Of a stretch of DNA of 64,000 bases, positions 1 to 10,732 are shown one piece after another. The position numbers and the translations under genes are program-made. The notes beneath the pieces are model-generated. The model worked only from the letters and a program-made list of their open reading frames with translations. It ran no database searches and was not told where the DNA came from. Each line of letters starts with the position of its first letter. Position 1 is the first letter of the stretch. Origin of the DNA: Ophiocordyceps camponoti-saundersi (nom. inval.) (lineage: Eukaryota > Ascomycota > Sordariomycetes > Hypocreales > Ophiocordycipitaceae); NCBI GenBank assembly GCA_003339415.1, contig PDHQ01000145.1:22467-86466 (forward strand). Reading direction: 5' to 3'.

Positions 1-1180
1 AGATATTATTTATAAGCTTTAGTCTAATTTAAGGTAGCTTTATATTATTTTTAAAGAAAAAGTATACCTAATTAGTAAAGGTTATACTTTTATTATAAAG
101 GGGGTATTAGCGCGAGCTTTATAATAAAGCGGTAAGAAAGCCTTTTATAAAAAGATTAAGTTATTAAATAAAGTTTTAATAATATAATTATACGCGAAAA
201 AATATTATTCTAAAACTTAGTAAAGCTTTTTAATAATTATTATTAATAGCGTAATAAATATAAATTAAATTTATAATAAAAGTATAATAATATAAGCGGA
301 GATTTTTAATATTAAATTATATACGCTAAAAGTCTAAGTTTAATAATATTTTAAATATTACTAATTTAGATATATTACTAAATATTATATAATAAAGCTA
401 TAATATAGTAAATATTTTATTACTCTATATATAAAAAGTAAGTCCGCTTATTTTATAGCTTATAAGAAAAGATTATATTATTACTTTTTTTATTAAAGAT
501 TTTACTTTAAGTAAAGTTAACTTTACCTTAAAATAAGAGCGGTATAAGATTAGGTAAAGGACGCGTATATTACTTAACCTTAAAAGTTTATAAACTAGAA
601 CTTTATATATATTACCTTTTCTTTTCCTCTTTTAGCGCTAATCGGAAACGAATAATAGCTAGGGCGGAAACGCTAAAAAGCGAATATAATAATACCTCCT
701 CTTTTAACCTTAACTTTATACTTATTCGCAGCTTCGCTATAATAATCTAGCTATTTTTTAAGATTAGCTATTATAAGGTTTATTATAAGATAATAAAACC
801 TTTATATATTCCTAAGCTACGCTAATAAGGCCTTAATAAATTAAATTATTAAGGCCGCCTTAATTAAATATAAAGATTTAGTTTATAATAATAATAATAG
901 CTAAGAGGATAAGTAAGCTATATAGACTTTATACCGGACCTAGTTTATATATACTTTTACTATTATAAAGTTTATTTTAAGGGAAATATAAGCTTTTAAA
1001 TTATTAGTTAATACCTAACTTATTAAATATATAAAATACTAGGTATAGGCGGGGTCTAACTTAAAGCTAAGGTAACGCCTAAGGGGAGGGTTTTATTTTA
1101 AGTTCTCTAGTTTTTTCCCCTTTTTAAAATATATATAAGATAGTTCTAAGCTATATAAGGTATACTAATATATAATTTAT
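1..1180 (+). mobile_element. Family-A element, copy A1 (left end outside the window)
   Basis: Forward copy of a dispersed, about 1.86-kb non-LTR repeat. Its body is collinear with 6600-7787 (A2) and with the reverse complements at 7788-10243 (A3), 10733-12849 (A4) and 14944-23543 (A5, interrupted). About 700 bp of the 5' part lies beyond the window edge. The 3' end has the family landmarks: a GGGTTTTA block near 1088, a TTTTTCCCC block near 1110, then a TTA/TAA-rich tail. All frames are broken and no protein domain could be recognised. A short purine-rich frame near 880-1080 is shared by the copies but cannot be named. CpA and TpG are almost absent, so the copy is RIP-saturated. Confidence 0.8.
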
Positions 1181-1246
1181 TATTATAATAATAATAATAA
1201 TAGTAGTAGTAGTACTTATAATAATAATAATAATTATTATTATTAT
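1181..1246. repeat. Compound TAA/TAG/TTA microsatellite
   Basis: Runs of TAA, then four or five TAG units, then TAA and ATT units lie at the junction between the 3' tail of A1 and the LINE-G fragment. They look like a retroposon tail (TAA/TTA type) joined to a TAA-rich stretch that also exists inside LINE G near 48300. Confidence 0.8.
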
Positions 1247-1589
1247 TATTTAAAAAAACCTTATTATATTATTTTTATAAGAGTTTTAATAAAAAATATA
1301 TTTAAAAATATAAAACTTTTAATTTATTTTATATAATTTTATATATAAAATTAATTAAAAATAAAGTAATATTAATTAAAAGGTAATAAATTATATAAAA
1401 ACTAACTAGTTTAAGTATATTTTAAAGAATATTTTTAAACTTAAATATATTTTTTACTTAAATTTGCTAAAGTAAAAGCTAGAGCCGAAAGTAAAGCTAA
1501 AAGTAAAGGATAGGGTAGTGGTTTAAATATTAATTTTTATTATATTAATACTAAGGAGTAAATTAAAGTAAGTAATAATCGGAGGAGAT

Positions 1590-1690
1590 AAGGAGGGGGC
1601 GGATAGAGTTAAGGGGGCGGATATAGTTAAGGGGGCGGATAAAGTTAAGGGGGCGGATAAAGTAAAGGGGGCGGGTAAAGCGGAGGAGGT
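1590..1690. repeat. 18-19 bp GC-rich minisatellite in G1
   Basis: About five units of the type AGTTAAGGGGGCGGATA in tandem. The same place in LINE G (about 48681-48720) has only two units, so the array length differs between copies of one element. Confidence 0.85.
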
Positions 1691-2017
1691 AAGTAATACG
1701 GAGGAGGCTAGGGGAGTAATAAGGGAGATAAAAGAGATAAAGGTAAAGAAAATAATAAAAAAGGAGTAAAAGCTTAAGCTTAAGCTAAGCCTTATTTAAA
1801 TATTAAAACTTTGTCTTATAAAGTTTATATTAGTAATATTAAAGTATATAATAGAAAATAATAATAATAGCTTAGAAAATAAGCTTATAAAAGTTAAAGG
1901 TATTATTAGGCGCGGAGAATAAGGTAAGAGGGCGGGATAAAAAAAAGGGTAAGAAAGCTAAGTAAGCTAAGCGAAGTTAAGTAAAGTAAGGAGCGGAGTA
2001 AAAAGCAGGGTATAAAG

Positions 2018-2365
2018 TAAATAAATAGCGGTAATTATATAGTAAAAATATTAAAAATTATCTTTTACGCTTAAACCTTATATTTAAATATTATAAAATA
2101 ATAAAAAGAGGTTAAATTAATAAAAATATTATAAGTAAGTAAATTATAAAGTAAGTAAGCTTATAATAGCTTTATAATTAAAAGGTAAATAAATAATAGT
2201 AATTATATAGTAAAAATATTAAAAATTATCTTCTATACTTAAACTTTATATTTTAATATATTTAAATATAATAAAATAATAAAAATAGGTTAAATTAATA
2301 AAAATATTATAAGTAAATAAATTATAAAGTAAGTAAGCTTATAATAGCTTTATAAAAAAAAGCTT
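2018..2365. repeat. Tandem duplication of about 165 bp in G1
   Basis: The block starting TAAATAAATAG at 2018 and ending near 2185 is repeated from 2186 to about 2365 with scattered transitions and small indels. LINE G has one copy of this block (about 49030-49215). The duplication is therefore private to G1. Confidence 0.8.
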
Positions 2366-2530
2366 TATTAAAGTTATTATAGTTTTAAATTAAATTTATA
2401 AAAAGTATAAATAAAAGCGTTTTTTTATAAATAGTTAGTTTATAAAATAAAGTAAAAAAAGCTATTATTTTATTTTCCTTATTATTATAAAAGTAATAAA
2501 AAGTTATAATTAAAAAAACATTATAAGTAT

Positions 2531-3125
2531 TAATATAGAATGTTTAATAATACCTTTATAAATTGCTTAACTTTTTATAATATTTTACTAAGATTTTCCC
2601 TTTTAAAATTTTACTTAAATTTCTTTTAGAAACTTTATTACCTTTACGCTTAGAAAATTACTAAGATTTCCTCTTAGGATTTCTTTATAATAACTTTTAA
2701 AATTTTATTAAAATTTCTAACTAGATTTAGTATTAAAATATACTTTTAGAAATCTCCGGATTTTATTAGGAAATCCCTATATATTAAGAAATTACTATAT
2801 ATTAGGAAATCCTTATTTTACTAATATATACGGAAATTACTATAAAATCCTTTTAGGTAAATACTTTTAAAATTATACTAAGAAATCTTCCTTAATCTCT
2901 TAGCTATATAATTAGCTTAGTATTTCTTTAAGTAATAATTTAAATTTTTTAATAATTATTATTTTAATTTTTAAAAAACTCTTAATTATACTTATACTTT
3001 TTATAATAGCTATTTTATAATTTTATAATTTATAGCTAGCTTATTTTACTATTTTAATATACTTTATTTAATAATAAGTTTAATATATACGCTTACTATT
3101 AAATTATATATATAAGTGTATATTA
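2531..3125 (+). repeat. LTR of Ty3-type element C1
   Basis: Reverse complement of the 604-bp LTRs flanking C2 (27387-27990, 44270-44873); 595 bp here. It starts TAATATAG and ends TATATTA, the RIP-altered form of TG...CA ends. It contains the family's many short GGAAATCCTA / GATTTCCTA-like motifs. The two bases after the LTR and the following block (ACTAATAATAATTTTATA) match the strip next to the right LTR of C2. They could be a RIP-altered primer-binding site (TGG to TAA/TAG), so this is the 5' LTR of a plus-oriented copy. Confidence 0.85.
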
Positions 3126-5870
3126 ACTAATAATAATTTTATATTCTACTAACTTATAAGATTTTTAGCTATTAAAGTACTTAGTTAAACTTAAAATGTT
3201 TTTATTAATAAAACTTAATAAATATAGAAAAGCTTTACTATATTTATTACTTTACCCTAGCTATATATTAATTCTCTACTCTTAAATTTCTTAAAGTAAT
3301 TAAGAAAGAAATTATAGCTAGGAAAGAAGAAGCTTATACTTTTAATATTTATAAAAAAGTAAAGAAACGTTACCCTTTTAAAAGAATATTCCCTATAACT
3401 TAATATAGTAAAATAAAACTAGTTAAAAAGCACTTATTATATTATAATAACTCCTAAGGAACTAAGTTACTTATAATAATTAAATATTTCTTAACTAATC
3501 TAAACGCGGTTATAAACTATAATTAACTATTTAAATAAGTAAATTAACTATAGTATATATTTAACGGTACTCTTTACTTACTTAGAATTCCTTTACAAAA
3601 CTAGCTAGCCCTTATTTAAGAATACTTTTAAACTATAAGTAATATTAAAGGAAAAGGTAAATAACCTCCTTTATTAAAAGAAAGTAAGGAAAATACTAAA
3701 ATCCCCTTTTAAGAATAAAGTAAGAAGGAAAACCCTTTTTAGGATAAAAGTAAGGAAAAGAACGAATCCTTTTTATTAGATAAAGGTAAGAAAACTTTTA
3801 TATTATAAAAATCCTCTCTTAAAAAAACTATCCGCTTTAAAGAAAAATACTTCGAGGAAATAATATTTTCTAAGTCCCCCTATATTATTATTTAATTTAA
3901 AAAGACCTTAACCACCTTCCTTAAACAAGGAAAAGCTAGCTTAGATAATTAATAATATTCTCTTTTTTTATTATATCTATCCTTAAAACTTAGATTTAAA
4001 CTTAAATAATAATTTATAATTATATAATTAATTAAACTTATAAAAACTATTTAAATAATAAGTTTAGCTATAAGCTAAAAATATTAAATAAGTTAAGCTA
4101 GCTAGTATTTTTAATATTACTTTTAATTAAATTAAAAAAACTAATTAAACTATATTTATTAAAGTATTAACTAATTTATAAACGCTTTAAAATAAGTTAT
4201 AGCTTAAAGCGAGGATTATATAGATAAACTTATATAACTTATTCCCTTTTTTCTTAAAAATTATATTATAAAATAATATTCTAAAAATATAAACTTATAA
4301 ATTAAACTAGAACTAACTTTTCCCGGTTTTAGAATTTAAGGATAAGTAAAAGCTTTATAGAAAAGGTTTATTATCTAACTTAATACTACTACTCTTACTA
4401 TATAAAAATAAAGCTTTATTTCTTAAAATATCTTTTTCGGAAAAGATTTTAAATTATAAGTATTATAAATAAAGAGAATAGCTTTAGTAGCTTTTTATCT
4501 TAAATAATCTATACTAATAATTATCTTTTCCTAACTTAATATCTTTCTTTAAGAAACTTTCTAATAATTAATTAGTAGAAATATTTTAAATAATTAAGTA
4601 TATAAATATAAATAATTTATGCTAAATTTTTAAATTAAGCTAATTAAAAAAACTTAAAGTATTTTATAAAATAACGCTACTTAATATATAGCTTTAAGTA
4701 AATTACCCTAATAAGAAGATAAGGTAAATAGTTTTAAAGAGAAATCTTTATAAAATCTAAACTGTTAACTAAATTATAAACTAAAGAACTTTTTTAAAAA
4801 GCTAATAAATAATACTTAGAAACCGTTTAATAAAAATATTAAGTTTAAAGTAAAACTAAAATAGTTTTTCCCTAAGAAAAATAAAAAAAGATTAAAAGGT
4901 AATTTTATCTTTATTAATTTTACTTATAAACTTATAAGCTAAAATCTTAATATTAATAAAGTTTTTATAATCTCTTTTAAGATATATAATATAATCCTTA
5001 ATATTTTAAAATATAATTTAAATAATAAAACTAACTTATTTAAGTTATTTAAGAATAAAAAAGATAAGTAACTAACTAATAATTTATATTATTTTATTTT
5101 AAATTTTAGGAAATATAAAACTAAACTTTTTAATATTATTAAAAACGTTTTTCTAAAAACCTTTCTATTATTAAAGCTGTTTTATAAATAATTAATTTTT
5201 TTTTAAAATAAGTTTCCTATTTTTCTTATATAAAGATTTTAATATTTAGTAAAAATAAATTATTTAACGCTATAAAAATATATATCGATATTAAAGTAAA
5301 TAAATCCTTATTAAGAAAAACTTATTTAATAAGTTTAATAATATTAATTATAATCCGATAATAGTTTAAAGCTTAAATAATATTAAATTAACCTTAACTT
5401 ATAGTTAAGCTACCTTTATATTATATATTATTAGTAAAATAAATAATAAGTTTTATTTTAATAAGTTTAAAGCTAATATTTAAGTTATTAAGTATCTTCT
5501 TATTAAAGTTTTATTAGGATAAGGATTCTTAATCCTTTATAAAATTAATATTCTTAACTTTTAATAAAAGCTATAAATTTAACTTTATAAAGAAATATAT
5601 ATTAAATACTTTTTTACTTATAAAAAACTAGTTATTTATAAGTATATAATAGCTATTTTAGTAATAATAATCCCTTTTTTTAATAAGTATAATTTTAATA
5701 TTAATTAAAAATCCTCCTAAGTATTATAATTTTATTTTCTTTCTTAATTTTTATTTTCTTTAAAGTTTAATTATTTATAATTACTTTTATTTAACTATTT
5801 TTAGTTTAAATAATAAACTAATCTTTTTTAAATAAAAAAAAGTTAATATTATATTAAACTTTAATAATTA
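3126..5870 (+). pseudogene. C1 internal region, part 1 (gag side, broken)
   Basis: Reverse-complement match along its length to 41520-44269 in C2. It lies next to the putative PBS, so it should hold gag of this Ty3-type element, but stops occur every few codons and no zinc knuckle can be read with confidence. It contains long A/T homopolymers and no CpA. The match to C2 stops at about 5870, where A2 is inserted, and resumes at 10254. Confidence 0.75.
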
Positions 5871-5874
5871 TAAT

Positions 5875-7787
5875 TATAATAATAATAATAATATTTATAT
5901 ACTAATATACTTTATATAGCTTTTAACTTTTATATATTTTATAAAGTCCGCGCTTATAATAATATAAATATAAACTCTTTATTCTTATATTATAAGCAGA
6001 CTTTACTCCCTTTATTATATAATAATAATAGTAAGCTATATTTAGAGTAACTTTAGGGGGGAGGGTAACGCTATATAAATTAATTATAACCGCGAAAATT
6101 TTTTACTTAAAATATAGCTTTACTTTAAATTATAATAATCTTAAACTTTAAAGTTTATTATATTTATTACTTTATTAAAAGCTAAGGTAAATATTAATAA
6201 AATTATTTTAAAAGATATTTTTATCTTTATATAAGTAATTATTAAATAAATAACGGAGTTTAAAAGGGTTTAGGAAAGCGCTCCTTTTACTCTAACTTTA
6301 TTAGTTAATAATATCTCTTTAGCTATTACGGCCGCGGTTTCCTTTTTTTATAGCTTTAGAGGGAGCGGAACTCTTTTAATATAAGCTATAGTTATAGCTA
6401 AAGCGCTAAAAAAAACTATTAAAAAATAAGTTCTTAGGTAATATAAATAATAACTTATAAGTTATTTTAACTTTATTATTATTTTACTTTAAGTTTAAAA
6501 TTTTAAAATAATTATAATAAATATTAATTATAAATTTTATAAGTAAAGCTAAGCTTTTATAATAAGGAAATTACTTAGCGGTAATATTATAATAATATTC
6601 TAAAATATTATTTATAAGCTTTAATTTAATTTAAAATAGCTTTATATTATTTTTAAAAAAAAGTATACTTAATTAGTAAAAGTTATACTTTTATTATAAA
6701 AAATATATTAGTATAAGCTTTATAATAAGGCGGTAAAGAAGCTTTTTAGAAAAAAATTAAGTTATTAATTAAAATCTTAATAATATAATTATATATAAAA
6801 AATATTATTTTAAAATTTAATAAAGTTTTTTAATAATTATTATTAATAATATAGCGGATATAAACTAAATTTATAATAAAAATATAATAATATAAGTAAA
6901 GATTTATAACGCTAAACTATATATATTAAAAGTTTAATTTTAATAATATTTTAAATATTATTAACTTAAATATATTACTAAATATTATATAATAAAGCTA
7001 TAATATAGTAAATATTTTATTACTTTATATATAAAAAGTAAATCCGCTTACCTTATAGCTTATAAAGAAAGATTATATTATTATTTTTTTTATTAAAAAT
7101 CTTATTTTAAGTAAAGTTAACTTTATTTTAATATAAAAATAATATAAGATTAAGCGAAAAACGCGTATATTACTTAACCTCGAAAATTTATAAATTAAAA
7201 CTTTATATATATTACCCCTTTTTCCTTTTTAGCGCTAACTAAAAACTAATACTAGCTAGGGCAGAAATATTAAAAAGCGAATATAATAATACCTCCTCTT
7301 TTAACTTTAACTTTATATTTATTTATAACTTTATTATAATAATCTAGCTATTTTTTAAAATTAGCTATTATAAAATTTATTATAAAATAATAAAACTTTT
7401 ATATATTTTTAACTTATATTAATAAAATTTTAATTAATTAAATTATTAAAGCTATTTTAATTAAATATAAGAATTTAGTTTATAATAATAATAAAAGCTA
7501 AGAGAATAAGTAAGCTATATAAACTTTATATTAAACTTAGTTTATATATATTCTTATTACTATAAAGTCCGCTTTAAGGGAAATATTAGCTTTAAAATTA
7601 TTAGTTAATATTTAACTTATTAAATATATAAAATACCGGGTATAAGCGGGGTCTAACTTAAAGCTAAAATAATACTTAAAAGGAGGGTTTTATTTTAAGC
7701 TTTTTAGTTTTTCCCCTTTTTAGAATATATATAAGATAATATTAAGCTATATAAAGTATATTAGCGTATAAATATTATTATTATATA
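5875..7787 (+). mobile_element. Family-A element, copy A2
   Basis: The most complete forward copy of A. It starts in a TAA-rich stretch (TATACTAATATACTTTATATAG) and ends at 7787 with a related sequence in inverse orientation (CTATATAAAGTATATTAGCG), followed by an ATT-rich tail. The two ends therefore look like imperfect inverted repeats, but the other copies lack the 5' version. It is inserted in C1: TTAATAATTA at 5861-5870 recurs at 10244-10253, beyond A3. No coding frame survives. The element class is unsettled; the tail and long TSDs favour LINE-mobilised DNA over a DNA transposon. Confidence 0.8.
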
Positions 7788-8536
7788 CCTTATATAGCTT
7801 AGAACTATCTTATATATATTTTAAAAAGAGGAAAAATTAAAAAGCTTAAAATAAAACCCTTTTTTTAAGTATTACTTTAGCTTTAAGTTAGACCTCGCTT
7901 ATACTTAATATTTTATATATATAATAAGTTAAGTATTAATTAATAATTTAAAAGCTAATATTTTCTCTAAAGCGAACTTTATAGTAATAGGAGTATATAT
8001 AAACTAAATTTAATATAAAGTTTATATAGCTTACTTATCTTTTTAGCTATTATTATCGCTATAAACTAAATCCTTATATTTAATTAAAATAACTTAAATA
8101 ATTTAATTAATTAAAGCTTTATTAATATAGCTTAAAAATATATAAAAATTTTACTATTTTATAATAAACTTTATAATAGTTAATTTTAAAAAATAGCTAA
8201 ATTATTATAATAAAGCTATAAATAAGTATAAAATTAAAGTTAAAAGAGGAGGTATTATTATATTTACTTTTTAGCGTTTTTACCTTAGCTATTATTAATT
8301 TCTAGTTAGCGCTAAAAGGGGTAAAAAGGTAATATATATAGAATTCTAATTTATAAATCTCTAAAGTTAGGTAGCGTACGCGTTCTTTACTTAGTTTTAT
8401 ATTATTCTTATTTTAAAATAAAGTTAATTTTACTTAAAATAAGATTTTTAATAAAGAAAATAATAATATAATCTATTTTTATAAGTTATAAAGTAAATAA
8501 ATTTACTTTTTATATATAAAGTAATAAAATATTTAT

Positions 8537-8550
8537 TATATTATAGCTTT
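8537..8550. repeat. Left target-site duplication of S1
   Basis: The 14-bp TATATTATAGCTTT is repeated exactly at 9150-9163. The uninterrupted site is present in A4 (TATTATAGCTTTATTATA near 11510-11527), which lacks the insertion. Confidence 0.9.
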
Positions 8551-8557
8551 ACCCTCC

Positions 8558-8568
8558 TAGTATAGTAG
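8558..8568 (+). promoter_or_regulatory. Pol III A box
   Basis: TAGTATAGTAG fits the TRGYNNARNGG consensus except for a GG to AG change of the RIP kind. It is correctly placed at position 8 of the tRNA-like head. Confidence 0.65.
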
Positions 8569-8610
8569 TTAAGCGTCTAGAGATATTAGTCTCCTATAAG
8601 AGAGGTAGTC

Positions 8611-8621
8611 GGTTCGAATCC
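8611..8621 (+). promoter_or_regulatory. Pol III B box
   Basis: GGTTCGAATCC is a perfect match to the GGTTCGANTCC B-box consensus and forms the T-loop of the head. The spacing to the A box (about 43 bp between boxes) is normal for an internal Pol III promoter. Confidence 0.8.
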
Positions 8622-8638
8622 GGCGGAGGGCACGGGTG

Positions 8639-8645
8639 TTTTTTT
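8639..8645 (+). terminator. T7 run, possible Pol III terminator inside S1
   Basis: Seven T directly after the tRNA-like head. It would stop Pol III before the element body. S2 has TTTTTT at the equivalent place (63143-63148). Either it arose by RIP (C to T) after transposition, or the master element was transcribed differently. Confidence 0.5.
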
Positions 8646-9149
8646 ACCCTAACTATATAGCCGGGGTACGGTCCGACCCCGGCATAACCCCGGCAGGAGT
8701 AGTAACCCTACCGGGCTCCTTCCCTCCCTCGGTAAAAGTAGTAACCCGGCCGAGGCTTAGGTAAGGTAAGGCGCGGGGTAAGGGTATAGTTAGATAACGT
8801 AAGTTATTAAAAGAATAGGTCCCCTTTAATAGCGACTATAATCCGGTAATAAAGTATAATTACGAAGTAATATATCTTCGCTACGGTATTTACTAATATA
8901 TATATTAGAATTACTTAGAATTTAAATAAGATATACGATAAGAAGTATAGGTACCTCTCGCTTAAGACTAGCGTAATTTTAGATATTTACTATAATAATT
9001 AAGCTTTCTAATACGACGTAATTAGCTTATAAGCTAGCCGAATATATTAAGTAAAGGGTTTTCCCCCGGGTACTCTAGTTTTTCCTCTTTATTAAATAAT
9101 TATATACTTAGATACCTATATAAGTTACTAGAGTAATATAATATATATA

Positions 9150-9163
9150 TATATTATAGCTTT
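9150..9163. repeat. Right target-site duplication of S1
   Basis: TATATTATAGCTTT, identical to 8537-8550; A3 sequence continues immediately after it. Confidence 0.9.
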
Positions 9164-10253
9164 ATTATATAATATTTAATAATATATCTAAGTTAATAAT
9201 ATTTAAGATATTATTAAAGTTAGATTTTTAATATATAAAATTTAATATTAAAGATTTCCGCTTATATTATTATATTTTTATAATAAATTTAGTTTTAATT
9301 TACTACGCTATTAATAATAATTATTAAAGAATTCTACTAAGTTTTATAATAATATCTTTTTATATATAATTATATTATTAAGATTTTATTTAATAACTTA
9401 ATTTTTTTAAGAAGCTTTCTTATTATTTTATTATAAAGCTTATATTAATACTCCTTTTATAATAAAAATATAACCTTTACTAATTAAGTATACCTTTTTT
9501 TAAAAATAATATAAAGTTACTTTAAATTAAACTAAAGCTTATAAATAATATTTTAAAATATTATTATAATATTACTATTAAGTAATTTCTTTATTATAAA
9601 AGCTTAGCTTTACTTATAAAATTTATAATTAATATTTATTATAATTATTTTAAAGCTTTAAATTTAGAATAAAATAATAATAAAGTTAAAGTAAATTATA
9701 AGCTATTACTTATATTACTTAGAAACTTACTTTTTAATAATTTTCTTAAGCGCTTTAACTATAATTATAGCTTATATTAGAAAAATTCCGCTTTCCCTAA
9801 ATCTATAAAAAAGAGAGGAAATTATAGCTATAATAGCTAAAAAGATATTATTAATTAATAAAATTAAGGTAAGGGGGGCGCCTCCCCGAACCCTTTTAAA
9901 CTCTGCTATTTATTTAATAATTACTTATATAAAAATAAAAATATCTCTTAAAATAATCTTACTAGTATTTATTTTAGCTTTTAATAAAGTAATAAGTATA
10001 ATATACTATTAGGTTTAAGATTATTATAATTTAAAGTAAAGCTATATTTTAAGTAAAAAATTTTCGCGGTTATAATTAACTTATATAATATTACCCTCTT
10101 TCCCGAAATCGCTCTAAGCGCGGCTTACTATCGCTATAAGGTAATAAAGGGAGTAGAGTCTACTTATAATATAAGAATAAGAAATCTATATCCGCGTTAT
10201 TATAAGCGTAAAATCTATAAAATATATAAAAAGTTATAAAACCTTAATAATTA

Positions 10254-10732
10254 ATTTTTATTTATAATCCTTTAATAAATTACTAAAAAGGACTTTTTAA
10301 ATAACTTTAATAAATATTTAATATTAAACTCTTTTTTAAACTAAATAATATTATTTAATAATATTAACTAACCTCCTATTAATATTTTAAATTTAAGTTA
10401 ACTATACTAATTAAGTATTTTAAAAATATTTAATATTTTAGAAATTAAAAGTAAATATAGCGTTAAAATTTATACTTTAGATTTTTAATTATTTAAAAAA
10501 GTATAATAACTTTATAACTCTCTTCTAAAACTTTAAGAAGATACTAAACTAATTAATTTACTCTTAAAGTAGTATTTAAAGATTCCTTTTATTAATAATT
10601 AATATAAGAAAAACTTATTTTATAATTATACTTATTAAGTAAACTTAATAGTTTACTTAAGATTTCCTTAATAAAAATATAATAATATATATATATTTAT
10701 AAAGTAAAATAAAATAAGCGCTTAAAGCTTTA
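10254..10732 (+). pseudogene. C1 internal region, part 2
   Basis: Continues C1 after the A2/A3 pair. It matches the reverse complement of C2 on both sides of element D (41420-41520 and 33790-34105), so it spans the site where D later inserted in C2 and gives a pre-insertion (empty) site near 10350-10375. The last 14 bp, CGCTTAAAGCTTTA at 10719-10732, are the left TSD of A4. All frames are broken. Confidence 0.8.

Larger units (their letters stand above)
1214..2530 (-). pseudogene. LINE-G fragment (copy G1)
   Basis: Collinear with 48305-49390 of LINE G: same AAAAAAACC-TTATTATATT start, same GGGGGCGGATAAAG minisatellite, same closing stretch before the C1 LTR. By analogy with LINE B, which codes on the minus strand and has its zinc motif about 2 kb from its 3' end, this segment covers the C-terminal coding region or 3' UTR. 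No intact frame remains. It differs from the G copy by an expanded minisatellite and a roughly 165-bp tandem duplication. It is cut on the right by the LTR of C1; A1 lies on its left. Confidence 0.65.
8551..8632 (+). tRNA. tRNA-like head of S1 (isotype not assignable)
   Basis: 82 nt that fold in part like a tRNA. The acceptor 5' strand ACCCTCC pairs with GGAGGGC except at the first pair, A-C; S2 has G there, so A is a RIP change. The T-arm is complete: GTCGG-TTCGAAT-CCGGC. The D-arm is plausible. The anticodon region is odd: GAGATATTAGTCTC gives a 6-8 nt loop, and CTCC...GAG forms an extra arm, so it is longer than a standard 73-nt tRNA. It could be a class-II-like or degenerate tRNA. I read it as a retroposon head, not a host tRNA gene, because it sits exactly at the 5' edge of a TSD-flanked insertion. 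Confidence 0.65.
8551..9149 (+). mobile_element. SINE-like retroposon S1, tRNA-derived head
   Basis: A 599-bp insertion in A3, bounded by a 14-bp exact TSD and absent from the same position of A4 and A5. It has three parts: a tRNA-like head (8551-8632), a GC-rich central part with hairpin-forming GCCGGGGT/ACCCCGGC-type repeats (about 8655-8790), and a body ending TACTAGAGTAATATAA plus an AT tail. A second diverged copy, S2 (63056-63650), is collinear throughout and has a different TSD, so the unit is a true mobile family. Its last 100 bp or so resemble the 3' end of family A and, more weakly, of LINE B. That fits a non-autonomous element borrowing a LINE's reverse transcriptase. CpA/TpG are less depleted here than in the surrounding A3. 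Confidence 0.85.
7788..10243 (-). mobile_element. Family-A element, copy A3, carrying SINE-like S1
   Basis: Reverse copy that abuts A2 tail-to-tail at about 7780-7790. Without the S1 insertion (8551-9163, including one TSD copy) it is about 1.84 kb, matching A4 (about 1.86 kb) and A5 (1.87 kb). It keeps more GC than A1/A2 in places, for example the CCTCCCCG run near 9880. After its 5' end (right side), C1 sequence resumes. Confidence 0.8.

Noticed and set aside
5875..7787. Family A as a Tc1/pogo-type DNA transposon with inverted terminal repeats
   Set aside because: Only A2 shows similar ends. A4 has an exact 14-bp TSD and a TAA-rich tail, and no transposase motif was found on either strand.
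8551..8632. A functional host tRNA gene
   Set aside because: The first acceptor pair is A-C, the anticodon loop cannot be made 7 nt long, and the sequence sits at the edge of a TSD-bounded insertion with a collinear second copy in another place.
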